Source of the DNA: Pseudomonadota bacterium
Lineage (GTDB): Bacteria; Pseudomonadota; Alphaproteobacteria; Rhodospirillales; Rhodospirillaceae
DNA length: 15,318 bases
Direction of reading: 5' to 3'
NCBI GenBank assembly: GCA_023396465.1
Contig: JAEWWF010000261.1
Span: forward strand, 1-15,318
A program made the translations under genes and the position numbers. Shown here in pieces: positions 7,411 to 13,342 of the stretch. The notes under the pieces were generated by a model that did not search any database, was not told where the DNA came from, and was given only the letters and a program-made list of their open reading frames with translations. The first letter of the stretch is position 1; the number at the start of each line of letters is the position of its first letter.

Positions 7411-7463
7411 GGCTCCGTCAAGGATGCGTGACGATGTCCGGTTTTCGGAGCCGACATCGTCAC
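7411..7463 (+). terminator. Two interleaved inverted repeats after nnrU (alternative hairpins, putative terminator)
   Basis: GTGACGATGTC (7428-7438) pairs perfectly with GACATCGTCAC (7453-7463) over 11 bp. GGCTCCG (7411-7417) pairs with CGGAGCC (7446-7452) over 7 bp. The arms interleave, so the two hairpins probably exclude each other. The 11-bp hairpin is the likely 3' end of the nnrU transcript, although no T-run follows. Confidence 0.45.
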
Positions 7464-7521
7464 CGAGTCACCGACGCCCTGGGCCGGCCACGTCGCCTGG
7501 ATACCTGCCGCCAATATTCCC

Positions 7522-7550
7522 TTGACACCCCTGCCCCCGCCCCGTGGAGT
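7522..7550 (+). promoter_or_regulatory. Candidate promoter of the YecA-like gene
   Basis: A perfect TTGACA (7522-7527) is followed after 17 bases by TGGAGT (7545-7550), three of six. It lies 47 bases before the chosen ATG at 7597. This argues that the TTG inside TTGACA is not a translation start although the frame is open there. Confidence 0.5.
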
Positions 7551-7596
7551 GCCCGCTCGCCAGGTCATCTCGTCGCTCTCTTGGGGACGTCCGTTC

Positions 7597-9888
7597 ATGC
7601 CGCGCTCTGCACTGGTCCACGCAACGCTCAAGCACATCCGCGAAGTCACGGATGGAGCACCGTTGGCGCCTCCCGACAGTCGGACCATGCGCCGACTTCT
7701 CGATGAACACGGGACAGCCTCGGACCTGGTCGGAACAATCCTGAGCATCAAGGACGGCGAGGCCGACGAGGCCGAGAGTGTTTTGCTCGACAGGCTCCTC
7801 GACGAGGCGCGCATCGACCACGAAAACGGCGGCGGGCGTGGGCACCTGTTTCTGAAGGCGGTCGATGCGGCCATTCAGGAAGCCTTTGATAGCGGTACCG
7901 TGACCTTCCTCGGAGTGACCATCCTGGGCCGCGGGTTCGCCCGGGCAGGGCTTCCTGCCCCGGATGCCCTGGCAGACTGGGTCATGAAGCAGGACACGCC
8001 GGCGCCGGACCAGACAGCCGAAGCCACATCGAGAGCCTTCATCGACAAGCTTCTTCGGGATGCACGCAAGGATGCCTACGCGCTTCACGCCTTTCTCGCC
8101 GAGGCGATGAGCGTGATGCCGTCCGGCGTCAAGGCGGAGATGGTCCGCCAACTCGGCCAGCGCTCCGAGCCGATCGCGTGCAAAATGCTGCTCTACTGGC
8201 TGACGGACCGTGATCTGGCGGTTCGGCTGACCGCAGCCATCATACTCGAAGAGCGCATGAAGCAGAGGACGCTCGACCGGGATACGGCCGTTCTGCTTGT
8301 AGGTGTTCGGCCTTGGATGGTACCCGATCTCTCGCGTGAGATCGTCGATCGCGCCATACGACTGGCACAGCGGACGGTGATGGCCGACCCGGTCTCCCCC
8401 CGGAGCACGGCGAAATCCAACGTCGCCGTGGAGCGCATCATCGCCACCGCGCCCGATGGCACCGGTAGCCAGCAGGTCATGATCCTGCTGCGCAGTGGCA
8501 AAAAGTATCATCTCGCCGTCGCTCTCACGAAGACCGGGCATGGCGTCAAAGACGCCTTCGTAGTCCATGGCACCAAGCATGAGGTCGATGCTGTCCTGGC
8601 TCAGGCTGCTCAGGTCGCGTCCGTGGAGGTTGAGCTTGGTGCCGCCCTCGATATCCTCGCCGCGGCGATCGGCGAAGGCCTGGAACTGAGCCTGACGGCG
8701 CCGCCGGGCATGGTCGACATTCTCGAAGCGCTGCGCACCGAGGCACTGCTCCCCGTGGCCGCCACGCTTGACGCCTGGCAGGAGCGGGCGGATCCGGGCG
8801 GCGAGGTGGCGGCGATGACGGTCCAGAAACGGGGGCGCCTGATCGGCGAGAGCCGGGACTGGGCCAGCGACCTGCCGATGTTCGAAAGCTGGTTCGAGGA
8901 CACGGCCTCCCTTGCGGAGGCCTTGGCCAGGTGCCGGACGGAACGCGCCGCGCAGCAGGTCGCCTGGGAGCACCTTGAGGATCGGCGCCCGTTCTGGGCC
9001 CGCCAGATGTTCCAGGCCGCTCATGTGATGCGGGCGGCAGGCCGGGACAGACTGGCGCAGTCGCTGGTGGCCACGGGCGCCGCAGTCCTCGAAGGCCGGC
9101 CACTTCGCAAGGTGCCGGCCTTCGAGGACATGGTCATGACCACGCTGGACGCCTTCATCGACAACCACGCAAGAGCGGCGCTCGACATGCCGGACACCGG
9201 GGGCACTGATGGCCCGCAGCCAATGGTGCAGAAGAAGGTCTTCAAGGAGGATCTGGAGGAACTGGCGGCGTTCCTTGAAGCGGATGAAACACGCATGAGT
9301 CTCTCGGAACTCGACGGGTTCATGACCGCCTACATCATCTGCCCCAGGTTCCACTCGCCCTCAGCGTGGATCGGGGCGATCTGGGGGGACAGGGAGCCGG
9401 ACTTCGATGACGTCAGCCAACTGAACCGCCTCCTTCAGATCGCCATGTCCCGGTACAACCAGATCATCAGCGACTTCGAGGCCGGCAGACCCGCGCCCAT
9501 CATGTTCCTCGACGACGCCGGCGGCCCCGATGTCGCCGAATGGGCAGACGGCTTCCTCATGGGAATGGCGACCATGGAACCGGACGCCTGGGATTTCACG
9601 GAGAGATCCGCCCTCGCCTCCAGAGTCATGAGCGGCCTGCTGGCGGCCTCGTCGTCTCCCGCCGGAGACACCTTTGACGAGAAGACACGGAATGAGCTTC
9701 GGCACATCCTGCAAAAGGAAATGCCGGCGATGCTCCTGTCTCTCTGCCATGAGGCCGAGAAATTCAGGGAGCCGTTCCCCATGGACGCCGGGGTGGGGAG
9801 CGCGCCGCGGCGAGCGCCGAAGGCCGGGCGCAACGATCTCTGTCCGTGTGGATCCGGTAAGAAATACAAGAAGTGCTGTGGAAGTTGA
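7597..9888 (+). CDS. Large YecA-like protein: novel ~540-residue N-terminus + UPF0149 domain + SEC-C zinc motif
   Basis: The product has 763 residues from the ATG at 7597, with GGGGA about ten bases upstream; the upstream TTG in this frame lies in a promoter. Residues ~549-763 align in order with E. coli YecA: SELDGFMTAY and AWIGAIWG (UPF0149 core), VAEWADGFLMGM, then a C-terminal SEC-C motif with C749-x-C751-x8-C760-C761, preceded by GRND. SEC-C binds zinc, and in SecA and YecA it contacts SecB or the ribosome. Residues 1-540 I do not recognise: mostly helical and amphipathic, perhaps HEAT-like around 190-250, with a more beta-rich piece around 270-340 (IATAPDGTG...VMILLRSGKKYHLAVAL). There is no signal peptide or membrane segment. 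Base composition is visibly less G+C-rich than the neighbours, suggesting acquisition. It stands alone between nnrU and tRNA-Gln. The UPF0149/SEC-C assignment is firm; function is unknown. Confidence 0.88.
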   Translation: MPRSALVHATLKHIREVTDGAPLAPPDSRTMRRLLDEHGTASDLVGTILSIKDGEADEAESVLLDRLLDEARIDHENGGGRGHLFLKAVDAAIQEAFDSGTVTFLGVTILGRGFARAGLPAPDALADWVMKQDTPAPDQTAEATSRAFIDKLLRDARKDAYALHAFLAEAMSVMPSGVKAEMVRQLGQRSEPIACKMLLYWLTDRDLAVRLTAAIILEERMKQRTLDRDTAVLLVGVRPWMVPDLSREIVDRAIRLAQRTVMADPVSPRSTAKSNVAVERIIATAPDGTGSQQVMILLRSGKKYHLAVALTKTGHGVKDAFVVHGTKHEVDAVLAQAAQVASVEVELGAALDILAAAIGEGLELSLTAPPGMVDILEALRTEALLPVAATLDAWQERADPGGEVAAMTVQKRGRLIGESRDWASDLPMFESWFEDTASLAEALARCRTERAAQQVAWEHLEDRRPFWARQMFQAAHVMRAAGRDRLAQSLVATGAAVLEGRPLRKVPAFEDMVMTTLDAFIDNHARAALDMPDTGGTDGPQPMVQKKVFKEDLEELAAFLEADETRMSLSELDGFMTAYIICPRFHSPSAWIGAIWGDREPDFDDVSQLNRLLQIAMSRYNQIISDFEAGRPAPIMFLDDAGGPDVAEWADGFLMGMATMEPDAWDFTERSALASRVMSGLLAASSSPAGDTFDEKTRNELRHILQKEMPAMLLSLCHEAEKFREPFPMDAGVGSAPRRAPKAGRNDLCPCGSGKKYKKCCGS

Positions 9889-9935
9889 TGCGAGGCGAGT
9901 TGCCGCCATCCCGTGTCGAGAGTCAATGTCTGCAA

Positions 9936-10133
9936 CTATGCCTCTCTCAGTCGCGCTGAAAGATATTGGGCGTATTCGGAGAAGATTTCTTCGGTCCCGC
10001 TCAGTTCCCGTCGACGCCAGCGGGGCGGCATGCGATGGACCTTGGCGTCATCCACGGGTGCCTTCAGGGCACCGACCACGCCGCGACTATTTTCATTTCG
10101 GCGATCAAGTCTGTGTAGCGCACCGTAGCCCAC
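9936..10133 (-). pseudogene. Possible 3' remnant of an unidentified gene
   Basis: The minus-strand frame is open from about 10163 down to a TAG at 9936-9938. From the first GTG it gives 65 residues. The end, including MPPRWRRRELSGTEEIFSEY, reads like the amphipathic C-terminus of a real protein, with mixed codon use and no obvious ribosome site or promoter. I do not recognise the family. It may be the tail of a decayed gene, or chance coding in G+C-rich DNA. Confidence 0.25.
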
Positions 10134-10215
10134 GCTCGGCCACGAACTCGCAGGGAAAGCACCTTATGTTACGGCTGCTCGTGATCGCGGCCACGAGTTG
10201 CTACCCGCGCAACGA

Positions 10216-10250
10216 AAAACCCGCAGAAGCCGAGGCTTTCTGCGGGTTTT
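10216..10250 (-). terminator. Intrinsic terminator of tRNA-Gln (bidirectional in form)
   Basis: The arms 10216-10231 and 10235-10250 pair over 12 bp (AAAACCCGCAGA with TCTGCGGGTTTT), a one-base bulge and a further 4 bp, with a GAG loop. On the minus strand the stem ends in GCGGGTTTTT, a classic intrinsic terminator, three bases after the tRNA CCA. The T-rich flank on the plus strand could also stop transcripts from the YecA-like side. Confidence 0.8.
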
Positions 10251-10253
10251 ATG

Positions 10254-10327
10254 TGGCTGGGGGACCAGGACTCGAACCTGGACTAACGGAGTCAGAGTCC
10301 GCAGTTCTACCATTAAACTATCCCCCA
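10254..10327 (-). tRNA. tRNA-Gln (anticodon CTG)
   Basis: The minus strand folds as a full 74-base cloverleaf. The acceptor stem TGGGGGA/TCCCCCA starts with U1-A72, a hallmark of tRNA-Gln. The D-arm is GTTTAATGGTAGAAC. The anticodon stem GCGGA/TCCGT carries the loop CTCTGAC, giving anticodon CTG (reads CAG). The T-arm is CCAGG-TTCGAGT-CCTGG, followed by discriminator G and an encoded CCA. A terminator follows at once and a promoter precedes it, so it is a single-gene transcript. Confidence 0.97.
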
Positions 10328-10380
10328 CCAGGGATCCTTCCGGGTCATCGTTGGAGCGGAGCGCCCCGGAAGAGGCCGCG

Positions 10381-10429
10381 TATTTAGCATCGGGGTTCCG
10401 GGCTGTAAACACCTTTTTTCACGTTTTTT
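10381..10429 (-). promoter_or_regulatory. tRNA-Gln promoter with phased A-tract (UP-like) element
   Basis: On the minus strand TTTACA (10409-10404, five of six) is 17 bases from TAAATA (10386-10381, three of six). The transcript would start near 10374, giving a 5' leader of about 47 bases. Directly upstream of the -35 are two A6 tracts (10419-10414 and 10429-10424) exactly 10 bases apart, resembling the UP elements of strong stable-RNA promoters. Confidence 0.55.
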
Positions 10430-10512
10430 CTCTTTCCCGCCGTCGCCGTGGCGCTGGCGGGAGCGGTTTCCGGTCGTGGTGGGGTTTCATCGGCGGGCGT
10501 GGTGCTATAGGT

Positions 10513-10518
10513 TATAAG
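10513..10518 (+). promoter_or_regulatory. Candidate -10 box upstream of ppx
   Basis: TATAAG matches the sigma70 -10 consensus at five of six positions, about 45 bases before the leader ORF. No good -35 lies 16-18 bases upstream (only TTTCAT, 22 bases away), so the assignment is weak. Confidence 0.3.
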
Positions 10519-10562
10519 GAAAGCGTAACCAAGGGCCGCCGCCGGCAGCGGAGGGGCGGCCG

Positions 10563-10595
10563 ATGATCGAGGACCGATTGGAACCGTGGGTGTGA
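10563..10595 (+). CDS. Possible 10-codon leader ORF coupled to ppx
   Basis: ATG at 10563 opens a 10-codon frame, MIEDRLEPWV, ending at TGA 10593-10595. It has a strong Shine-Dalgarno, GGAGGGG (10550-10556), six bases upstream, better than anything in front of either GTG start of ppx. Its stop overlaps GTG 10592 as GTGA, the same coupling layout used at other junctions here. A function as translational lead-in is inference. Confidence 0.3.
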   Translation: MIEDRLEPWV

Positions 10596-11629
10596 TCAGC
10601 GCTGGACATCCGGTGGCCGGACACGGTCCGGCAGTGCGGCGCAGCCTCGGTGCAGCGGATGGCGATGGCGTCTATGCCGCCATCGATCTTGGGACCAACA
10701 ATTGCCGTATGCTGGTCGCCCGGCCGACGCCGGACGGCTTTCGGGTGATAGACAGCTACTCGCGCATCACCCGCCTCGGCGAAGGATTGGCCGGCAGCGG
10801 CAAGCTGTCGCGGGCGGCCATGGACCGTACCCTGGAGGCCCTGTCCCACTGCGCCGACAAGATGCACCGCCGAGGCGTCACCGCCGCCCGCACCGTGGCG
10901 ACGGAGGCTTGCCGTCGGGCCAAGAACGGCCCCGACTTCCTGGACGAGGTGTGTCGCCGCACCGGCCTGCGCCTCGAAACCATCTCTCCGGCCGAGGAAG
11001 CGCGGCTGGCGCTGGCTGGCTGCGCGCCACTGCTGGATGCCGACATTCCTTACGCCCTGGTGTTCGACATCGGCGGCGGCTCCACCGAACTGCTGTGGGT
11101 GGAGGTGCGGCCGGGCGGCGTGCTTGATGTCCAGGGGTTGGCGAGCCTGCCGCTCGGGGTCGTCACCGTGGCCGAGGAATGCGGCGGTGGCGACCTGTGC
11201 GCCCGCACCTACCGGGCGGTGAAGGAGCGGGTGGTTCACCTGCTGCGGCCGTTCGAGTCCATGTACACGCTGGCCGACCGGGTGCGGCGGGGCGAGGTGC
11301 AGATGCTCGGCACCTCGGGCACCGTCACCACCCTTGGCGGGGTTCACCTGGGGCTCAAGCGGTATGACCGGTCGCTGGTCGACGGCATCAGCATCGACTT
11401 CGCCGACATCTTCGACGTCAGCCGCCGCCTGTGCTGCATGACCTTGCGTGAACGCGCGCAACAGCCGTGCGTCGGGCGGGAGCGGGCCGATCTGGTGCTG
11501 TCGGGCTGTGCCATTCTTGAAGCCCTGTGCGAGCTGTGGCCGGTGGGACGCCTGCGCGTCGCCGACCGCGGCCTGCGCGAGGGCATGCTGCTCGACCTCA
11601 TGCGGGTCGATGCCATGGAGGTTGCATAA
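10592..11629 (+). CDS. ppx: Ppx/GppA family exopolyphosphatase / pppGpp phosphohydrolase
   Basis: The product has about 345 residues (two more if GTG 10586 is used). It carries the ASKHA phosphatase fold: the phosphate-1 loop AAIDLGTNNCRMLVA (about residues 29-43), TVATEACRRAKN, the phosphate-2 loop VFDIGGGSTEL (Asp near 159) and GTSGTVTTLGG in the second domain. The family hydrolyses terminal phosphate from inorganic polyphosphate and/or converts pppGpp to ppGpp. The protein is the short, single-module version without the C-terminal HD-like domain of E. coli Ppx, common in alphaproteobacteria; Ppx and GppA cannot be told apart from sequence alone. The first ~25 residues before the fold look poorly conserved. 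The start is probably GTG 10592, overlapping a leader ORF stop. It is followed five bases later by rlmE, a conserved pairing. Confidence 0.9.
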   Translation: MISAGHPVAGHGPAVRRSLGAADGDGVYAAIDLGTNNCRMLVARPTPDGFRVIDSYSRITRLGEGLAGSGKLSRAAMDRTLEALSHCADKMHRRGVTAARTVATEACRRAKNGPDFLDEVCRRTGLRLETISPAEEARLALAGCAPLLDADIPYALVFDIGGGSTELLWVEVRPGGVLDVQGLASLPLGVVTVAEECGGGDLCARTYRAVKERVVHLLRPFESMYTLADRVRRGEVQMLGTSGTVTTLGGVHLGLKRYDRSLVDGISIDFADIFDVSRRLCCMTLRERAQQPCVGRERADLVLSGCAILEALCELWPVGRLRVADRGLREGMLLDLMRVDAMEVA

Positions 11630-11634
11630 CGATC

Positions 11635-12408
11635 ATGACACGCAAGCCCACCTCCTCCCGCGGCGGCGCCCGGCGCTCCGCGGCGGGGGCGGTCGCCAAT
11701 ACGGGCGGCCGGCAGCTGACGGTACGGGTGAAGACCGCCAAGCAGCGGTCCAAATCCTCGGCCGCGTGGTTGCAGCGCCAGCTGAACGACCCCTACGTCG
11801 CCGAGGCCAAGGCGCGCGGCCTGCGGTCCCGCGCCGCCTTCAAGCTGATCGAGCTGGACGACCGCTTCACTTTCCTGCGCCCCGGCACCCGCGTTGTCGA
11901 CCTGGGCGCCGCCCCCGGCGGCTGGACCCAGGTGGCGGTGGAGCGGGTGAAGGCCGGCCAGCCCGGCGGCGGCCAGGTGGTCGGCCTCGACATCCTGGAG
12001 TGGGAGAGCGTGCCCGGCGCCACCTGCATCACCAAGGACTTCAACGACGACGACGCGCCGGACGTGCTCAAGGCAGCGCTCGGCGGGCCGGCGGACGTGG
12101 TGCTGTCGGACATGGCGGCCCCCACCACCGGCCACCCCGCCACCGATCACTTGCGTATCATGAACCTGTTGGAACTGGCCTGGGACTTCGCCGAGGACGT
12201 GCTCGCCCCCGGCGGCACCTTCGTCTGCAAGGTGTTCCAGGGCGGCACGGAGGGCGACCTTCTGGCCCGCATGAAGCGGTCGTGCGAGACAGTGCGCCAT
12301 GCCAAGCCGCCGGCCAGCCGCAAGGACAGCGCCGAGCTGTATGTCATCGCCAGCGGCTTCAAGGGTCGTTCCGTCACTGACGCCAGCCACCGGGAGGACG
12401 AGGCGTGA
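11635..12408 (+). CDS. rlmE: 23S rRNA (uridine(2552)-2'-O)-methyltransferase RlmE
   Basis: The 257-residue product is of the FtsJ/RrmJ family, which methylates the 2'-OH of U2552 in the A-loop of 23S rRNA on the 50S subunit using S-adenosylmethionine. The SAM-binding loop VVDLGAAPGGWTQVA follows the substrate helix SRAAFKLIE. The catalytic K-D-K-E tetrad is complete: K70, D159 (LSDMAAP), K199 (FVCKVFQGG) and E234 (SAELYVIASGF). A basic N-terminal extension of about 45 residues (MTRKPTSSRGGARRS...) precedes the core, typical of alphaproteobacterial members and probably RNA-binding. ATG 11635 is chosen because the open frame upstream runs into ppx. The stop overlaps the yciB-like start as GTGA, so ppx-rlmE-yciB looks like an operon. 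Confidence 0.95.
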   Translation: MTRKPTSSRGGARRSAAGAVANTGGRQLTVRVKTAKQRSKSSAAWLQRQLNDPYVAEAKARGLRSRAAFKLIELDDRFTFLRPGTRVVDLGAAPGGWTQVAVERVKAGQPGGGQVVGLDILEWESVPGATCITKDFNDDDAPDVLKAALGGPADVVLSDMAAPTTGHPATDHLRIMNLLELAWDFAEDVLAPGGTFVCKVFQGGTEGDLLARMKRSCETVRHAKPPASRKDSAELYVIASGFKGRSVTDASHREDEA

Positions 12409-13028
12409 GCGCCGATCCCCAAATCCCGCCCGCTGCCCCCGCCACCGATACCCCCGCCGCGCCGCCGAAGCCGGCCATGAATCAGTGGCTGAAGCTGCTG
12501 CTGGAGGCCGGGCCGCTGGTGGTGTTCTTCGTCGGCAACAATAAATTCGGCATCATCCCGGCCACCGCCGCCTTCGTGGTGGCGACGGTGATTTCGCTGG
12601 CCGTCACCTGGGCACTGGTCCGCCGCCTGCCGGCGGTGCCGCTGATTTCCGGCGTCTTCGTCATCGGCTTCGGCGGGCTGACGATCCTGCTGGAGGACGA
12701 ACTGTTCATCAAGCTCAAGCCCACCATCGTCAACGCCCTGTTCGCGTTGACCCTGTTCGTCAGCCTGGGCTTGCGCAAGAACGTGTTGAAGATCGTGTTC
12801 GACGCCGCTTTCCACCTGACGGACGAGGGCTGGCGCAAGCTGACCTGGCGATGGGCGTGGTTCTTCGTGCTGCTGGCGATCCTGAACGAAGTCGTCTGGC
12901 GCAGCTTCCCCACCGATGTCTGGGTGCAGTTCAAGGTGTTCGGAATCATGCCGCTGACCATCGTGTTCAGCCTGACGCTGATCCCGCTGTTGACCAAGTA
13001 TCACCCGGAGAAGGAGGAGAAGGCCTGA
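12405..13028 (+). CDS. yciB: Septation protein A / inner-membrane protein YciB
   Basis: The 207-residue protein has a Pro/Ala-rich cytoplasmic lead of about 25 residues, then the YciB/IspA core starting MNQWLKLLLEAGPLVVFFV. About five membrane helices follow, with the family motif FIKLKPTIVNALFAL and a later ...WRWAWFFVLLAILNEVVWRSF containing the conserved NE-WR residues. Homologues are needed for normal septation in Shigella and influence envelope synthesis through contacts with elongation and division proteins. The GTG start overlaps the rlmE stop (GTGA) with GGGAGG (about 12391-12396) upstream; an internal ATG at 12477 would give a shorter version nearer the usual 180-residue length, so the first 24 residues are less certain. 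Tandem hairpins at the end close the operon. Confidence 0.93.
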   Translation: MSADPQIPPAAPATDTPAAPPKPAMNQWLKLLLEAGPLVVFFVGNNKFGIIPATAAFVVATVISLAVTWALVRRLPAVPLISGVFVIGFGGLTILLEDELFIKLKPTIVNALFALTLFVSLGLRKNVLKIVFDAAFHLTDEGWRKLTWRWAWFFVLLAILNEVVWRSFPTDVWVQFKVFGIMPLTIVFSLTLIPLLTKYHPEKEEKA

Positions 13029-13040
13029 GCGGCCTTCTCC
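13016..13040 (+). other. Perfect hairpin spanning the yciB stop codon
   Basis: GGAGAAGGCC (13016-13025) pairs perfectly with GGCCTTCTCC (13031-13040) around a 5-base loop that begins with the TGA stop. It sits just before a second terminator-type hairpin. It could stabilise the mRNA end or help termination. Confidence 0.45.
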
Positions 13041-13053
13041 GCAGGCAGCTGGC

Positions 13054-13081
13054 AAAGCCCTCGCATGATCGCGGGGGCTTT
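13054..13081 (+). terminator. Terminator of the ppx-rlmE-yciB operon
   Basis: AAAGCCCTCGC (13054-13064) pairs with GCGGGGGCTTT (13071-13081), 11 bp including one G-T pair, with a 6-base loop. The A/T ends give the form of an intrinsic terminator effective in both directions. Confidence 0.65.
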
Positions 13082-13095
13082 GATTCAGTGGGGGC

Positions 13096-13260
13096 ATGCT
13101 CAAGAAGCCGCCTCCGCCGCGGACGGAATTGGAGGTGGTGACGCCGGAGTCGCTCGTTCCGGTGGACCATCTTCCGCGCAAGATCGCCGAGGTGATCGGC
13201 TTCGGTTTCATCGACCGAGCTCGATGCCAGCCCCAGGCGGAAATGCGCCGGATGGAATAA
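13096..13260 (+). pseudogene. IS1182-like transposase N-terminal relic
   Basis: A 54-codon frame reads MLKKPPPPRTELEVVTPE, then SLVPVDHLPRKIAEVIGFGF (residues 19-38), then IDRA. This matches the opening of IS1182/IS5-group transposases (the DUF772 region, 'ELE.V....LVP.DHLLRKID..IDFSFI'). After residue 42 the similarity stops, and a short unrelated tail leads to a TAA at 13258-13260. The catalytic DDE domain is absent, so this is a dead fragment left by insertion and deletion. It lies between the yciB terminator and fxsA. I could not find terminal inverted repeats. The family assignment is from memory of the motif. Confidence 0.65.
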
Positions 13261-13342
13261 TCCAGACCCCCTCGCCTCAATCCTCGGGTCGCCCGTCGTT
13301 AACCTGGGGTCAATGCCCTGGCCGGTTGACCTGGGCGCGGCG
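13261..13342. other. Spacer between transposase relic and fxsA
   Basis: No gene is seen. GGTCAA (13308-13313) and TTGACC (13326-13331) form a short inverted repeat with a 12-base gap just beyond the fxsA stop, which might be a weak terminator for fxsA on the minus strand or a trace of the mobile element. Confidence 0.3.

Larger units (their letters stand above)
9889..10253. other. Gene-poor stretch between the YecA-like gene and tRNA-Gln
   Basis: No convincing intact gene lies in these 365 bases. It holds a possible minus-strand gene remnant (9936-10133), a 6-bp inverted repeat CTCGTG/CACGAG near 10178-10197, a partial duplication of 'cggccacga' (about 10139 and 10190), and the tRNA terminator at 10216-10250. 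I saw no copy of the tRNA 3' end that would mark an attachment site. Confidence 0.5.

Noticed and set aside
7411..7463. H-type pseudoknot formed by the two interleaved stems
   Set aside because: With no linker between the 3' arms and only about ten bases to span both stems, simultaneous pairing looks sterically impossible; alternative hairpins are more likely.
7522..7596. TTG start 25 codons upstream for the YecA-like protein
   Set aside because: The TTG is the first part of a perfect -35 TTGACA box, so it probably lies upstream of the transcript.
7468..9354. 628-codon open frame on the minus strand opposite the YecA-like gene
   Set aside because: The plus-strand frame has UPF0149 and SEC-C motifs. 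The minus frame has no recognisable domain and ends in composition-driven sequence.
10254..10327. tRNA 3' end as an attachment site (attL/attR) for the 7411-10253 segment
   Set aside because: I found no second copy of the tRNA 3' sequence near 7411 and no integrase gene, so attachment sites cannot be claimed.
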